This document shows positions 22,332 to 35,474 of a stretch of DNA of 64,000 nt, in pieces. Made by a program: the position numbers and the translations under genes. This DNA is from Pelobates cultripes. Its lineage: Eukaryota; Chordata; Amphibia; Anura; Pelobatidae. The first letter of the stretch is position 1; each line of letters opens with the position of its first letter. The stretch spans positions 329,789,960 through 329,853,959 of the forward strand of contig OW240913.1 of NCBI GenBank assembly GCA_933207985.1. The letters are read 5' to 3'. The notes under the pieces are model-generated. The model had not been told where the DNA came from. It searched no databases and saw only the letters and a program-made list of their open reading frames with translations.

Positions 22332-25300
22332 GTTCTTACAATTCCAAAAGGGAATTAGACATTTTAAAATAGATTCAATCTTAGTATAGCTTAAAAAAAA
22401 TAAATAGAAAATCTGCATTTAACTGTTTGAGTGAGTGATGTGCTTTATTTATATGTTAGCAAACATATTATTAATAGAATTTATATAGCAGCAACATATT
22501 ACAGGGTGCTTTAGTATAGCATGTAGTAGTAGTAGCTGTCAGACAAAATAATATAGATATACAAGGATTGACTCATTAGATTGCTATGACAATTAATTGG
22601 AAAGATTTTTTGTCGAATTCATAAAATCGGGTTCAGTATCAGTGGAAGCAGATACGAGTAGAATGCAGAGGTTCAAAGCAAGAATGAACCATAGATCCAT
22701 GTCAGTATGTTTTAGCTATGATGATCTTCCAACATGTACAGGGATAGTCACTAAAATGAGAATTAAAAGTAAATTCAGTGTATTCTAAATTTAAGGTCAA
22801 AATAGGTGAACAGGTGTTTTCAGTTTGGGTACTTGGGCCTTAAATTTTAAATTCACTTTGAATTCACATCTTTAATAAATAACTTTATTAAATAAGTCTG
22901 ATTCTAAACATATTGAAACACATTACTGGAGGACTCTAAATTTAAACAAGGGAGCCAGCTGTAGGTCATCATGAATACAATATCTTGCAAGGACCCTGAG
23001 AGATCTTTTTACAACTGGGAGGAGCCGAGCGATTTCCTCCTTCAAATAAAATGGCAAATTTCGGTTTTCTTAGTTCCCCATTAAATGGAGAAAAAACCCC
23101 AATAGATCATGGGATTGGTTATCTACTGGTTCTTCAATCAGTTCTTAATTTCCATTTAATTTCATGTGTAATCTAGTTAATTATAGCCGTATTTATTACT
23201 TTAGTGTTATGTATAAAGATTGTGCTGAGATACATTTACAAACATAAAATAGATTTTGTTTTTACATTATTTCCGTCATGTGATTTTGAGCTTTTTGATA
23301 TGCAAACAATACTGGAATAAACTACCGCCCTTCCCAAAATTAGAATTCATCCGAATAGAGATGTACACACTTTCATTCCCAATTTTAAACTGAGCTATTC
23401 AAGCCTGCAGCAAAATTCTGCTAACCCACCACGTCTGTGTATTCTCATGCGGCTTATTTAGACCAAAAAAATCTTTAAGAACTGTCTTTAGAGCTTCCTC
23501 AGGGCAAGCATATGAGGAAAGTGTTTGCTGTATTTCCTTTTCAAACCTTACTCAAAGGATTTCGTTTTTTTTCTGTAATAGTCACAGAAGTTACAGTTTA
23601 GGAGTTAGGTTTGTTGCTCTTGATAAGACACATTAAACAAAAATATATATATATATATATTTTTACCATTTTAGTTTTCAAGTGATATTACTGAAAATGT
23701 ACCATATTTTGCTATTATTGACTTGTGTAAATGTTGAAAAAGAACGCAATCCTTAATATTATAGTTTTGCATTGACTCATTGGTTATGTCATTCAGAAAA
23801 AAGAACACAGTATGTACATATCACTATAATGTGATGGGAAAACAGAAAGATAAACTCACAGTCACCGATCAAGAGCCAGGGTTATATAATGGTGGAGAGT
23901 ATATTATAACAAAATAATACCATCATTTTTTGGGGAAACAATGATAAACTATGAGCCTCTTCAAGGCTGAAAGGATCCAGGACTAAGCAGTAATATAGGT
24001 TGGCAGCCAAAAGCTGGTCGGGGAATTCAGAGGCATTTCACAACCAGCAGAGTAATATTAAAGAAGCTGCCAATCCTGGTTGTATCTCTGCCCGATGCTG
24101 TTTTACCCTCCTTTTTTCCTGCTTTCATAATTAGCAGTTGGAAACTGCAATGATCTTACGCACTTATTTATTAAAATTCCTTGGGTCTCCCAATTGCACA
24201 TCCAATTCTTAGGCTAACTGTGCTAATGTATAGATGTAATTTCAGCCTATCTAGGGGTTGATCCCTCAACCCTCACATGGTTGTCTCCAGCATCTGATAC
24301 CTCCTTCAGCTTGGAAGAATACTGGACGCAGCACATTCGCCTTGTGTTTTCAAATTATTCCTTCATTTGTATATCAATTGAGAGAATATTGAGCCTTAGA
24401 TAATCTGTAGGTGAGTATGTGACTGTGAACCTGTCAACTCCTATATGTCAATATGTATCTGTGTGCTTGTATATGTATGGCTGTGAGTGCATGCCTCTAT
24501 TTGTGTGTATGTTACTGAGTGTATATATACATATATGTCTGTGAGTGTATTCCTGTATATGTGCGTATGTTGCTGTGTGTAATAGACTTTATTTTCAGGT
24601 CGGCAGAGATAAGTTTAACATGCAATTTGGCTCTTGCAAATTTCGGTACAAAATAAGTTCAGGAAAGACATTCGGCCAACAAAGCAGAAGAAATGGTGTG
24701 CTGACATAAACAGGCAATATTGCCGGCCCCTAGTTGCTATGCAATTTGAAGCATTTTTGCAATGCCAATTTTGAGTTGCCGAATTAGATTATTATATATC
24801 TGGATTAAAAAAAAAAAAACACAATTAGGAATAAAAGAATAATTGATTGTAAAGGTTTGTCTGTTGGCATGCTGCAAATATTCAAAGATAAAAGTGAGTG
24901 GGCAATTGACGACCCACTCACGCCTTCAACCCTGAGAAGAATAAAGCTTCCCAGACATCCAGTCTGTAGCGTTAGTAACCATTCTTCAGTGTGGAAAAAA
25001 ACTGTGCCCTATCAGCTTCTCACAATTGCATGTAAGGAGGGAGCAGGCACTGCAAGACTCACGTAGGCAAGGAAAAAACACTTCAATAAATGGATTTGAA
25101 AAAATGGGGAGCAGCAGGTGTAATTTATTTATTCATTTTATTTATCTCTTTATTTATTTTTAATGAGTTGGGTTAACAAGGGGATGGCCTGCTCCAAACT
25201 GGTTTTACTGTGGCTCAAAGTTTCTGTCACGTTCCTAAATGGACTCATAACTGACTATAACTACCCTGTTATTAGCCAATCCTTTTACATCAGTAGGGGA

Positions 25301-25586
25301 GTCAACATCATTTAGACTATGGGTTGCCCTCTGTGGTTCCAAATTTTTTTCCACCATCTCTAAAGGGGAACTTCATTGTGTGCATACACACTGGTGTAGA
25401 TGTTGTATAGGAAGCCCTCTTTCCTCTTTCTCCTGCCTCAAGAGTTGGCTAGCCCTCACTCTACAGTGGAAATGCCAGGCAATCCTCCTGCAATATTCAA
25501 GTATGGTTTGCAATAAGGTTGGGCCTCTTCCACAAAACCACAATACCCAGACACCGTGGGCTGCCACCAGAGGAAGCGCTCCATAA
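22329..25586 (+). other. Intron, nothing assigned
   Basis: Mostly AT-rich intron. A (TA) run lies at about 23642-23661. A degenerate TG-rich region (24418-24590, units such as TGTGAGTGTAT) resembles the sequence flanking the 26504-30316 element. No coding exon is supported here: the protein is continuous between the exons at 11688 and 35475. Confidence 0.55.
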
Positions 25587-25594
25587 GTCTAGGC

Positions 25595-25762
25595 CAGTGG
25601 TTCCCAACCCAGTCCTCAACTACCCCCTAACAGTCCAGGATTTAGGGATTACCTGGCTGCTTCTAATGAGTTTAAAAAAAATAAAACACTTTAGACACAA
25701 CAGGGTAATTCCTAAATCCTGGTCTGGTAGTGGGTACCTGAGGACTGGGTTGAGAACCCCTG
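25595..25762. mobile_element. hAT MITE, 168 bp
   Basis: Ends CAGTGGTTCCCAACCCAG and CTGGGTTGAGAACCCCTG are near-perfect inverted repeats. The flanking 8-mers GTCTAGGC (25587-25594) and ATCTGGGC (25763-25770) are a diverged duplication with two mismatches. Same family as 9006-9171, sharing CAGTCCTCAACTA-type and CAGGATTTAGGGATTACC blocks. Confidence 0.8.
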
Positions 25763-25770
25763 ATCTGGGC

Positions 25771-26503
25771 AATCAGGTGGGTGATTTTGCTAGCTTACTG
25801 TTTTGACATGGCCCTGGAATGAAATTCAGCACAATGTTCAAGAGTGGAATGGTGGTCAATTCCCTGGAATGATGAGGAGTCGCTCTGTCCCTGTGCAAAT
25901 GCCTTATGTGTACATCTGGTATTGTTCTTAACATCTCCCCTGCTCTACCTAAGGGTGGTTTTAGTGGAGGAGGTACTGCTGCTGTTCCACCCCTTTTTTT
26001 AAATTAATGTCATTGTAGTGGTTTCAATCTGCTTTATGCTTGTGTTGAAAAATGGGTTGCTGCTTGGATAATTTACTAGTACTGTAATGTTGAAGGGAAA
26101 AAAGCTTAATTGGCTGAATGTCCCCTAACCATCAAGCATCTTTTTTTTGCTACCTCTTTATCGGACAGGAGATCAAGCCCATATCTCCATCATGAGAAAC
26201 TAAACTAAACTTTTTTTCCCCCACCAAAGAAAATAACAGCCTCTTCTTCATTACTACCCTATTTTATTTGGTGGCACTGGCAGAAATGGCTCTGTCTACC
26301 ATGAACCAAACCAAGTGGGCTTGCACTAGTTTGTTTCCCGAGATTTTGGTGGGTCAGTATCTGGAATTTTAGCCAATAACCGCATCGACTCACATTCAGC
26401 CAAACTGCAGTTTGGCCAGAAATATATCTTCAAGTCTAGTGTGTATTTATAGTATATGTGAATGTCTGTAAATGCATGCCTATTTGTGTGTGTGTTTCAA
26501 TTA
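25771..26503 (+). other. Intron, nothing assigned
   Basis: Ends in a degenerate TG-rich stretch (26430-26495) that continues on the far side of the next element (30317-30380). That element therefore inserted into a TG-rich repeat. Confidence 0.5.
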
Positions 26504-26984
26504 GAGTTGAGCGGACACCTGGATGTTCGGGTCCGGCGGGTTCGGCCGAACTTTGAAAAAAAGTCCAGGTTCGTGATCGAACTTGACCCCGAACTTGACC
26601 CCGAACCCCATTGAAGTCAAAGGAGACCTAAACTTTTGGGCACAAAAATGCCTCTAAAAAAGTCCTGGAAAGGGCTAGGGGGCTGCAAAAGGAAGTAAAA
26701 TGTGGGGAAGAGTAGGACAAGTGCCCTGCAAATAAATGTGAATTGGGAAATCACTTAAAATAACATAAAAAATTAAAATACAGCTGAGCCATAAAATAGC
26801 ATATTATATATATATATATATTTATTTTAATTGGGGTAGCCCCCAAAATATTGGGACACATTAAAAAAAGAAACATTTGCAGCCTGCGGTGCATTTCTTG
26901 CAGTCCTGATGCATGGAGAAATGCTCAACTCCTGATGCATGGAGAAAAGGCCTTCACAAGCCTCTGCTATTGTGTACATATCTG

Positions 26985-27392
26985 CTGAAGACTTACGTCT
27001 ATCTTCTGTCCGTACTCCCCCTCAAGACTTCTCGAGGACTGCACCGTTCCTGTGGAACTCGCTTCCCTTCTCCGTTAGATGCTCACCCAGTCTCCACTCC
27101 TTCAAAAAATCGTTAAACACCCACTTCTTCATAAAAGCGTATCAATTAAACTGTTAATAGCTCCCGACTGATTCCTCTTCTGCAACTGTCACTAGTCTAA
27201 TACTATCCTTACCCTTTTGTGTCATTTTACCCCACTCCCTCTAGCATGTAAGCTCATTGAGCGGGCCCTCAACCCCTCTGTTCCTGGGTGTCCAACTTGT
27301 CTGGTTAGAACTACATGTCTGTTCGTCCACCCATTGTAAAGTGCTGCGGAATTTGATGGCGCTATATAAATAACATAATAATAATAATAATA
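26985..27392 (+). mobile_element. L2-type LINE 3' tail
   Basis: A 5'-truncated LINE. The open frame at 26985-27157 reads FLWNSLPFSVR...SLHSFKKSLNTHFF, the WNSLP...FK..L motif that ends L2/CR1-like reverse-transcriptase proteins. The 3' end has TAAAGTGCTGCGGAATTTG and GGCGCTATATAAATAACA followed by an (ATA)n tail (27372-27392), typical of L2-like LINEs in amphibians. It interrupts one of the duplicated segments of the host element; the uninterrupted version is at about 27650. Confidence 0.75.
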
Positions 27393-28984
27393 CTAAGTGA
27401 CCCATAGGTTGAGGAGGCGGTGACCGTGGCGGTGTAGGTAGAAGCGGCGGTGGAGGAGGTAGCCAACACTGTTTTTTATTTGTTTGTTTGTTTTTTTTAT
27501 TTTTTTTATTGAAGTAGCCCCCAAAATATTGGGACATACAAAAAAAGAAACACTTGCGGCCTGCGATGCATTTCTTGCAGTCCTGATGCATGGAGAAATG
27601 CTCAACTTCTGATGCATGGAGAAAAGGCCTTCACAAGCCTCTGCTATTGTGTACATAGTTTATACTAAGTGACCCATAGGTTGAGAAGGCGGTTACCGTG
27701 GCGGTGTAGGTGGAAGCGGCGGTGGAGGAGGAGGTAGCCAATACTGTTTTTTATATATATATATATATATTTTTAGATTTTAATTGCGGTAGCCCCCAAA
27801 ATATTACATATAAAAAAAGAAACATTTGCACCCTGCTCCCTCTTGTGCTGGTGCCTCTGTGCGACCAGCGCCTCTTCCTCCAAACTGCACACGTCACTCG
27901 CATGACCTTGATTCCATGTGGGGTGTAGGACCTCATCATCCTCCACATCATCTTCCACCCACTCGACAACCCTGCCCTCCTTTCCGGTCTGTACACTGCA
28001 GAAAGCCACAGCAGTTGGCACTTGTGTTTTCCCAGTATCTAAAGTCTGCAAAGGATATATGGAAATTGTTTAGAATTTTATCCAGGCAACAGTTTTCTCT
28101 ATAAACTGACCTCTCAGTTTGACTTGTGAGGGTATAGTCCCAGAATTACAATATTGTTTAAGTACCTCTTAACTATTGATAGCTGGTTTAAATATAGCAG
28201 CTTGTTATCTGGTAGTTTCTAGGGTAGAGAATATCAATCTGTTTTCTATCACTTAGATCTGTGTAACAAGTGTTGTAGGTGTTACAAGTGACCGATGTAG
28301 TAAATTCGGATCAAAGTTCCATTTGCAAAAAAAAAAAATATCTCACCCATCTTCTGTGGGTTATTGCATTTTTAAGATGTAGACTTATTGTATCACACTA
28401 GCCATGCACAGGTAGATTGTCTGGCACGTTGTTTTGGTGTTTGGTTTTTAATTTTGTAGTTGTGTCTTTACACAATATAGAAATGTATATTAATGCTTCT
28501 GTATATGAAGCGATCACAATAAAAATTTTCACTTTTTAAAAAAAAATCAGGCTAAAGAAAAATGAGTAATTAACAATATGACATCTGAAAAGCACATGAA
28601 AGGATGCTGTATGATTTAAAAAAAAAAAAGAACACACTACATGAAGGTCCTGTTCACTAGAGTGTTTAGTCATGAATGTAACCAGTGAAACTTTGTTTAT
28701 ACAGCCACTGGTTGGCTCATACATATTTTAAAACTTGTTTAATTTTGTTATAGCATGACTTGTAGTCTTGTTTTTAACTTGTCTATAATACATATTTTTG
28801 TATGACACTTGGTTTGTTTTTTCATTGATTACTGAATTTTAATGGTCTAAGATAATTAACATGTCAATAGGCAAATGCAACCCGAATGATTTGTCTCAGT
28901 CTTGCCTTCTATATTACCTGCACCATAGGCAACATTTATTTGTCTTTAGAGTTTCTTGAGAAGCGGTAACTAGCCAGTGTTGCA

Positions 28985-29950
28985 CACCTACACCAGATAT
29001 GAAGTGCACACCCCAAATGTACTATTTAGCACCAAAAAAATTTGAATTTTTAAAACTGCAATGTAACCACAGTATTTGACTGTTCTATTTGACTCTCAGA
29101 TATGAAGAGCAGGCCCCAAATTTAGCAGACTAGCAGCAAAACAATTAGAATGTTTAAAACTGCGCTGTATGCGCACTATTTGACGCTTCTATTTGACTCT
29201 CAGATATGAAGAGCAGGCTCCAAAATGTACTATTTAGCAGATTAGCAGCAAAACAATTAGAATGTTTACAACTGCGTTGTAAGCGCACTATTAGGCGCTT
29301 CTATTTGACTCTCAGATATGAAGAGCAGGCCCCAAAATGTATTATTTAGCAGTTTAACACCCAGAAAATAAGAATGTTTGCAACTGCACTGTAAGCGCAC
29401 TATTAGACGCTTCTTTTTGACTCTCAGATATGAAGTGCAGGCCCCAAAATGTACTATTTAGCAGATTAGCAGCAAAACAATTAGAATGTTTACAACTGCG
29501 CTGTAAGTGCACTATTTGATGCTTTGATTTGACTCTCAGATATGAAGAGCAAGCCCAAAATGTACTATTTAGCAGATTAGCACCCAGAAAATAAGAATGT
29601 TTCAAACATTCTTGAAGAGCAGGCCCAAAAATTTACAATTTAGCAGATTAGCAGCAAAACAATTAGAATGTTTAAAACTGCGCTGTAAGCGGACTATTTG
29701 ACGCTTCTATTTGTCTCTCAGATATGAAGTGCACCCCACTAATTTATTTTTTAGCACCCAAAACATTTCAAGTTTTAAAACTGCAATGTGACAGCAGTAT
29801 TTGACGCTTCTATTTGACTCTCCGAAATGAAGTGCACCCCACTAATGTACCTTTTAGCACCAAACAAAATTGATTTTTTAAAACTCTGATGTAACCGCGT
29901 TATTTTATGCTTCTATTTGACTCTCAGATATGAAGTGCACCCCACTAATG
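28985..29950. repeat. Tandem array, about nine units of 100-112 bp
   Basis: Each unit contains GACTCTCAGATATGAAG, AGCAGGCCCCAAAATGTACT, TTTAGCAGATTAGCAGC and AACTGCGCTGTAAGCGCACT. Unit starts recur near 29091, 29201, 29309, 29419, 29531, 29716, 29817 and 29917. The central units are alike and the outer ones diverge (CACCCCACTAATGT variants), as expected for an array that grew from its middle. It is confined to the 3.8-kb element. It is not CRISPR-like because there are no unique spacers. Confidence 0.85.
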
Positions 29951-30316
29951 TTCTAGTTTGCAGAAATATTTCCTAAGCTGTCCCTAACAGCGGCAGCATC
30001 CTCTCCCTACACTAATAAGACCTCATGTGTGTGCGGCGCTACGCGACTCCAGCTTATATATAGAGGCTGGGTCACATGTTGCACTGGCCAATCACAGCCA
30101 TGCCATTAGTAGTCATGGCTGTGATGGTTTCTAAGGGCACACAAGTCAAACGCTTGTTGATTGGCTGCCCTGCAGCCTTTGAAAACGCGCCATTAAATTG
30201 CAGAACTCCGAACTCCAAACCAAACATACAGTGATATGTCCGTATTCGGGTCCGGGGCCCAAAAAACGTAATGTTCGGTACGAACCCGAACTTTACAGTC
30301 CGGGTTCGCTCAACTC

Positions 30317-31137
30317 AAGTTACATAGTGTTTGCATATGTAAGTCTGTGAGTGCATGTATGTATGCTTATGCTTGTTACTGTGTCTCTGTCACATTTCCG
30401 ATGTATATTTTACATAAGTAAAACTTACAATATCAGCATATAACACAATTTAATGTTATTTTTTCTATTTAAAGATTAACAAAGTAAGACAGTTTTGTCT
30501 TACTTATTTTTGCTTAGCCAAATCATCTATCCCATTAAAACTTGTAACAAAACTCACGGCTCATGCACAGATTTCAATATGCAATATTTGCATGAAAAAT
30601 TATATTAAAGCTTAGTCATTTTTTCCATGCGATGCAATATTCACATAAAGAATTTATGGGATTTCATTAGCATACTTTGCTCATATTTCAAGTGCAAAAG
30701 ACACATAAAAAGCATGCAACATCAGACTAAATCCAAAATACAGTTAAATAAAATAATGAGCTCCATGAGTTCCATCTTTGCTGTTTCTTAGCTTTAAAAC
30801 ACCTTTTCAGCTTTTGGGACACTGACAACAGATAAGTCTCAATACCCTACAGCTCAAATCTCCACATTAAAGTGCGTTTGCCATGGTACACACCACAGTC
30901 ATTAGTTTAAATAATTTTTAGGAAACAAAAAAACAACAAACTAAGAAAATGGAAGGCTTAATAAATATCCCCTTCTCGATGAAGGGCGTGATATGCCATC
31001 CAACAAAAGGAGGGATTTAATGCTGTAGGGTGGCATAGCACACCCAAAAGATCGGGCCTTCCCCCCAACCCGGATACTTACTCTCCATGGCAACTGTGAA
31101 CGACGGGACTGCCTGACAACCGATATAAAAATACTCT
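30317..31137 (+). other. Intron, nothing assigned
   Basis: A TG-rich flank is followed by AT-rich intron. The last part (30975-31137) is GC-richer (GGGCCTTCCCCCCAACCC) and may be the start of the next repeat. Confidence 0.45.
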
Positions 31138-32025
31138 TAGAATGAAATTATATATTTATATATATAAAATTATTCTACATGTATATGTATGTATTATTTT
31201 GACATACTTATGCGTTTTTATTAATTATATATCGAGGGACCTGCCTGACATAAAGTCAAGAGAATTAAGTTTGCAAGCCCTATATTTAACCCAGTGACTT
31301 ACCAAATCCCCATAAAACCTATACAGGGGGGGGATACTATTGTATTTGTGAGACATCAATGAACACAAATAGGAATGTTTTAAAGAAGTACAAATGTATA
31401 ATGATGAGGATATATGGCATTTTTTGTGTGACAAACGCAGAAAACAAATAAGATTCCTAATACTAGCTTTGGCTAGGGTTTGCTACTAAGTGGCTATGAA
31501 AAAAGACTGGACAAACCCTATTTTGAATACCCTGGGTTTTCTACTTTGCAAATATTATGCCATAATGGGGGTTCATTTTCATTCCTGGACTGCCATAAGG
31601 TCTCATAGGCAACATAGATCCAGCAAACCAATCTGGCAAATTGCAATGTGTAAAAACTGAAATGGGCAAGCTCTTTATTTGACCCTGTAGCTTTCCAAAA
31701 CTTGTACATGGGGGTACTGTTGTACTTGAGAGACATTGCTGAACACAAATATGTGTATTTTATTGCAGTAAAAGTGCCATGCAGAACCTGGAACATAAAA
31801 AAATCTTTAGTTTCTCACACTTGTTTAGATTTTATTCAGATTATATTATGTTCCATAAAAATATATCTGATGTGAAATAAAAGCCCTATTTCTCCTAAAC
31901 AGAATGATATATAATAAGTGTGAGTGCACTTAATATGAAAGAGGTAAATTATGGTTGAACAAACATATAGCTGAAATTCTAGATTTTGGTTCAAAACTTG
32001 GGCAAATGCCTCCATCATTAAGGGG
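31138..32025. mobile_element. Family A element, copy 2 (shorter)
   Basis: Shares blocks with copies at 5.1-6.3 kb and 47.2-48.3 kb: TTAACCCAGTGACTTACC, GTTTGCTACTAAGTGGCTAT, GCCATAATGGGGGTTC, and the terminal domain with TCTCCTAAACAGAATGATAT. The right end is TTAAGGGG (to 32025) followed by TTAA (32026-32029), a cleaner terminus than copy 1. It contains only one arm of the large inverted module, so it is either a deleted copy or an older architecture. The left boundary is approximate. Confidence 0.65.
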
Positions 32026-32029
32026 TTAA

Positions 32030-33214
32030 ACAAACAATAAATTCAAAACCGAATTATAAAATGTATGCGGAAATCCTAAAGCAGTGACTATAGCCGAATT
32101 GGAGACTTTTTGTAAACTGGCTCTTGTGGCTGAATTTTTTTAAACCGCGTTCCTGCTCAGTACAGTTCAGTGCTTAGTGAATAGACCCTTTGATTTTTAT
32201 ATATATATATATATTGAGAAATCTCAGCAAAAGCAGAGCTTAACTGATGTCTTCTTTTTGTGAATTCCCTATCCTTAGTCACCTCGAGATGAAGTCATAT
32301 AACTATACTGGAAACCTTCTGAGAAATGTATAGTAGCTTGTTCTGTAACAATATCTAGCTAGGTCTCTGAATTATTATTCGGCACATCTCAATTTCAACA
32401 CTGATTCCTATATTAAACTTTCAAAGAAGAGATATCACAATGGCCTAGTTTATCATGAGCACACATCCTCATCTCATTTATTGTATGTGTATTCATAGAT
32501 TGCCTGGTATCTGCATCTTTCAAGAGAGCTTATGATGGCTACTCTATGTTGTCTTTCATTGCTCTTCAATGTTCTTCATTCCACATTGATAGAGCAGAAT
32601 TTTGTAGATATCCACTCTGCTAGATGTAAAAAAATGACTCAACTACTACTCAAAGGAATTGTATGTGGATAATATTTCATGCACACCAGAGATACAAAAT
32701 AAATAACCCAGAATGCATAGAGTTCAAACACAGTCTATGCCAGAAGCTCATTTTCTTTTTTCTCTAGGGAGACCACAGCGAGAGTTGTCTTCACTTGGTA
32801 AACATCATCTGTGAAGTATAATTAAAATAAAAATGGTACTACCAACAAATAACTTAAAGGAATCAAAGTAAAATTATACAAGTAATACTAAAATGTGGTG
32901 TGAGTTTTCTTTAACAATGCAACATATTCTACATGTTTTATCATTTTATCATACTATATATTTAACAATGTTTACATTAAATTTACCTGTCATGGTTATT
33001 ATAATATAAGTTCAGTTACTTTGTATATAATAGAATTGTTGTGGCTCAGGATCGTATTAGAGTTGGTGATGTGTTCACATGCATGCGCACAGACCATAAA
33101 ATTGTGTATGAGCAGACAAGAATATATATCTTTATCCTCCGACATATCTCAGAAATAGTGCAGGATTATAGATGTAGTGATTATACGTAACTGCACCTGT
33201 TATAATCAACCATG
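32030..33214 (+). other. Intron, nothing assigned
   Basis: AT-rich, with a short (TA) run at about 32198-32213. No coding or repeat signature recognised. Confidence 0.5.
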
Positions 33215-33527
33215 TACAGCAAGCATGTCAAACTCGCAGCTGAACATTGGGCTGAAGTGGTCTGGGTGCCAGGTCCCCCCAGTTTTAACCCTGCAGCTCA
33301 AAACATAGCAGTTTCAGAGAAACTGCTATGTTTACACTGCAGGGTCCAGGCTGCATCCGCGATTCACACTGAGTAAATCGCACTTATTTGATGCTGGACG
33401 TCCTCACGGAGTCCAGTGTCAAATAACATCCCCATAGGAAAGCATTGAGTAATACATTCCTATGGGCGGGTTTGAATGCACGCGTGCCTCTGGTGACATA
33501 TTTGTATTCCTAACGCTATAGTGTTCC
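33215..33527. mobile_element. Decayed T2-like MITE
   Basis: Contains the family landmarks GCTGAAGTGGTCTGGGTGCC, the hairpin ACATAGCAGTTTCAGAGAAA / CTGCTATGTTTACA, and a right end CTATAGTGTTCC followed by TTAA (33528-33531). A close relative is at 56621-56821, in the opposite arrangement. The left end is not preserved. Confidence 0.6.
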
Positions 33528-33531
33528 TTAA

Positions 33532-34697
33532 AAGCAGAGAATTATTAAATGAATATAGTAATAATAAATCACATATTAGGAAGAAAATAACCATGTGCTG
33601 TTGGGAAAACATACCTCTCAAAGTTTTGGGATATTTTTGTTCTTTCAAGCCAATTACAAATATCTTGCTGCTGGTAAAAACATCTGATGATTGGTAAAAG
33701 TTAAACACATAGAAAATCATACGACAGAATTTCTCTCAGCATAGCACTAAGGCCCTAAATACATTTGAAATATGAAAACACTTCATATCCAACTGGAGTC
33801 TCTACTAACCTGTTCTACACCCCTAGTATGAGCAAAATTTTTTACATCTCACCAGGACTGTGCACGTTGCCTAATCATGAATTTACTAACTCAATTCAGC
33901 ACAAAAAATGCATTGAAATACTAGAATAGTATTGAGAGTCTCCAGGATTTCTATTCTAAGAGAAGGAGTACCTGGGATTCCATCTATCTTCGCCCTGTGT
34001 GTAATGAGGTGAAAGTTTAATAACTGATTGGGTGTAGAGTTCCCTTCCTTCTGTCAGACATATAATGTCAAAATGTTGGGTCATAGAATAATTAATACTG
34101 CCATATTAATATTCATATTATTAAATATTACACATTTAATATTAATAAAAATATTAATTTTAATACAATTATTACTTTGTCATAATTATTTCATAATTTT
34201 CCCAAAATATAATTTTAATGCTTTGCCCCACAATTATCCCTACATATGTTATCCTTGACTTGGTCTAATGGAACATGAGAGTAGTATATAACAGTGGGCC
34301 AAGGGTACCTAAAAACCTGCCTAGTAAAGGTCCAGATGACATGGTCCCAAGTTCATACCCTCTTTCTCCCCATATAGATTTGCCTAGGCCAGGAAGTCTC
34401 AAGCCTAGTATAACACTATACCGCTCACAGTGAATATTTTGTAAGATAATAGGCATTTAATCAAGTCATATTTAAGCTGTCTCCGAGTCTACATGGTAGT
34501 TGTGAATGAATGAGTATATGATCAATATATGATCAAAGAAATACATGTTCAAAGTGAGCAAGTGTATCTCTGAATCTTTATAAACTCCTGGTTGAGGTAT
34601 TAACTATTAGACACAGGATTGAAGACAACTGTGTATATTACAATTTAATTTCTCTGTAACAATTATTGTACTGGTGTAGATTGCATGCTTTGTGCAT
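33532..34697 (+). other. Intron, nothing assigned
   Basis: AT-rich; the run of ATTAATATTAA motifs around 34088-34170 is the only simple feature. Confidence 0.5.
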
Positions 34698-34782
34698 GAC
34701 AGACAGATAGACAGATAGATAGACAGACAGATAGATAGATAGATAGATACATAGATAGATATCTAGATAGACAGGCAGACAT

Positions 34783-34837
<55 letters not shown>
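34698..34837. repeat. (GATA/GACA)n microsatellite
   Basis: About 140 bases of tetranucleotide repeat, imperfect (AGAC/AGAT/ACAT mix) on the left and a clean (TAGA)n on the right (from about 34780). Such arrays are usually length-variable. Confidence 0.95.
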
Positions 34838-35474
34838 CCCTATTAGGCACAATAATGATCATGCCTTATTTGTTAGATTATATATTTTAAATGTCAAATT
34901 ATTCTGTATCAAGCAGTATATTTAAATATGATTATAGTATTTTTTTCTTTTCCACAATAATGGTATTTTTATGTGCTCAATCCAATGTAATATAATTCTG
35001 TCTGATAGATAGGCAGATACCACGTGCTAATAACTAATTGTACATTCAGCCAGTCTATTATGAAGTAAAATCCTAAAGAAAGAAAGAGAATGTTTGGATT
35101 TTTTTCACAAGACAAATAAAATACAATATAAATTTACTGTTGGCTTTTTTTGCATTAAAATGCTGTATTTAAATGTAATGTACCAGAAACATATGGTTTA
35201 TCTGCATGAAGAATACAAAATCATCGCTATAGGTAAAGCATACATTTTAATGTTATTTTAACCCTGTTAGCAATGTGGTAATGATCAAATAAGATTCAGT
35301 AGTGAAGTAGTTTAGCAGTGATATAACATTAAATTAAATGGTCCATATTAACATTGCTGCTGATCCCGAGGAGAAGTTTTTCCAGTATATGGAGCATTTC
35401 AATTTTAGCCAGCATATGTTCCTCACTGTTTTCTCTGCTCTAATTCATCCGTGTATTTTTTTTTTTTTCGACAG
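34838..35474 (+). other. Intron tail before exon b
   Basis: AT-rich intron ending in a pyrimidine tract (35457-35468) and acceptor TTTCGACAG (to 35474). Confidence 0.6.

Larger units (their letters stand above)
26504..30316. mobile_element. 3.8-kb element with GAGTTGAGCG inverted ends
   Basis: Inverted termini GAGTTGAGCGGACACC and its counterpart CGGGTTCGCTCAACTC, each followed inward by TTCGGGTCCGG / GTTCGGGT motifs. The inner structure includes a duplicated segment of about 0.6 kb (26830-26985 plus 27393-27480, against 27505-27740) with AGTAGCCCCCAAAATATTGG and GATGCATGGAGAAA. One copy is interrupted by an L2 tail. There is also a tandem array at 28985-29950. Only a TG-rich context is shared at the flanks; no clean TSD was found, so the superfamily is unassigned. 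No transposase was recognised. Confidence 0.65.

Noticed and set aside
28985..29950. Possible CRISPR-like array
   Set aside because: Units of 100-112 bp are similar along their whole length, with no unique spacers; this is a tandem satellite in a eukaryotic TE.
26504..30316. hAT assignment for the 3.8-kb element
   Set aside because: I tried 8-, 5- and 3-bp flanks around several possible ends and none gave a convincing duplication, so the superfamily is left open.
31225..32033. Open frames of 65-92 codons on the minus strand
   Set aside because: They lie in family A copy 2; similar frames recur at 6097 and 47753 only because the repeat recurs. No domain or splice support.
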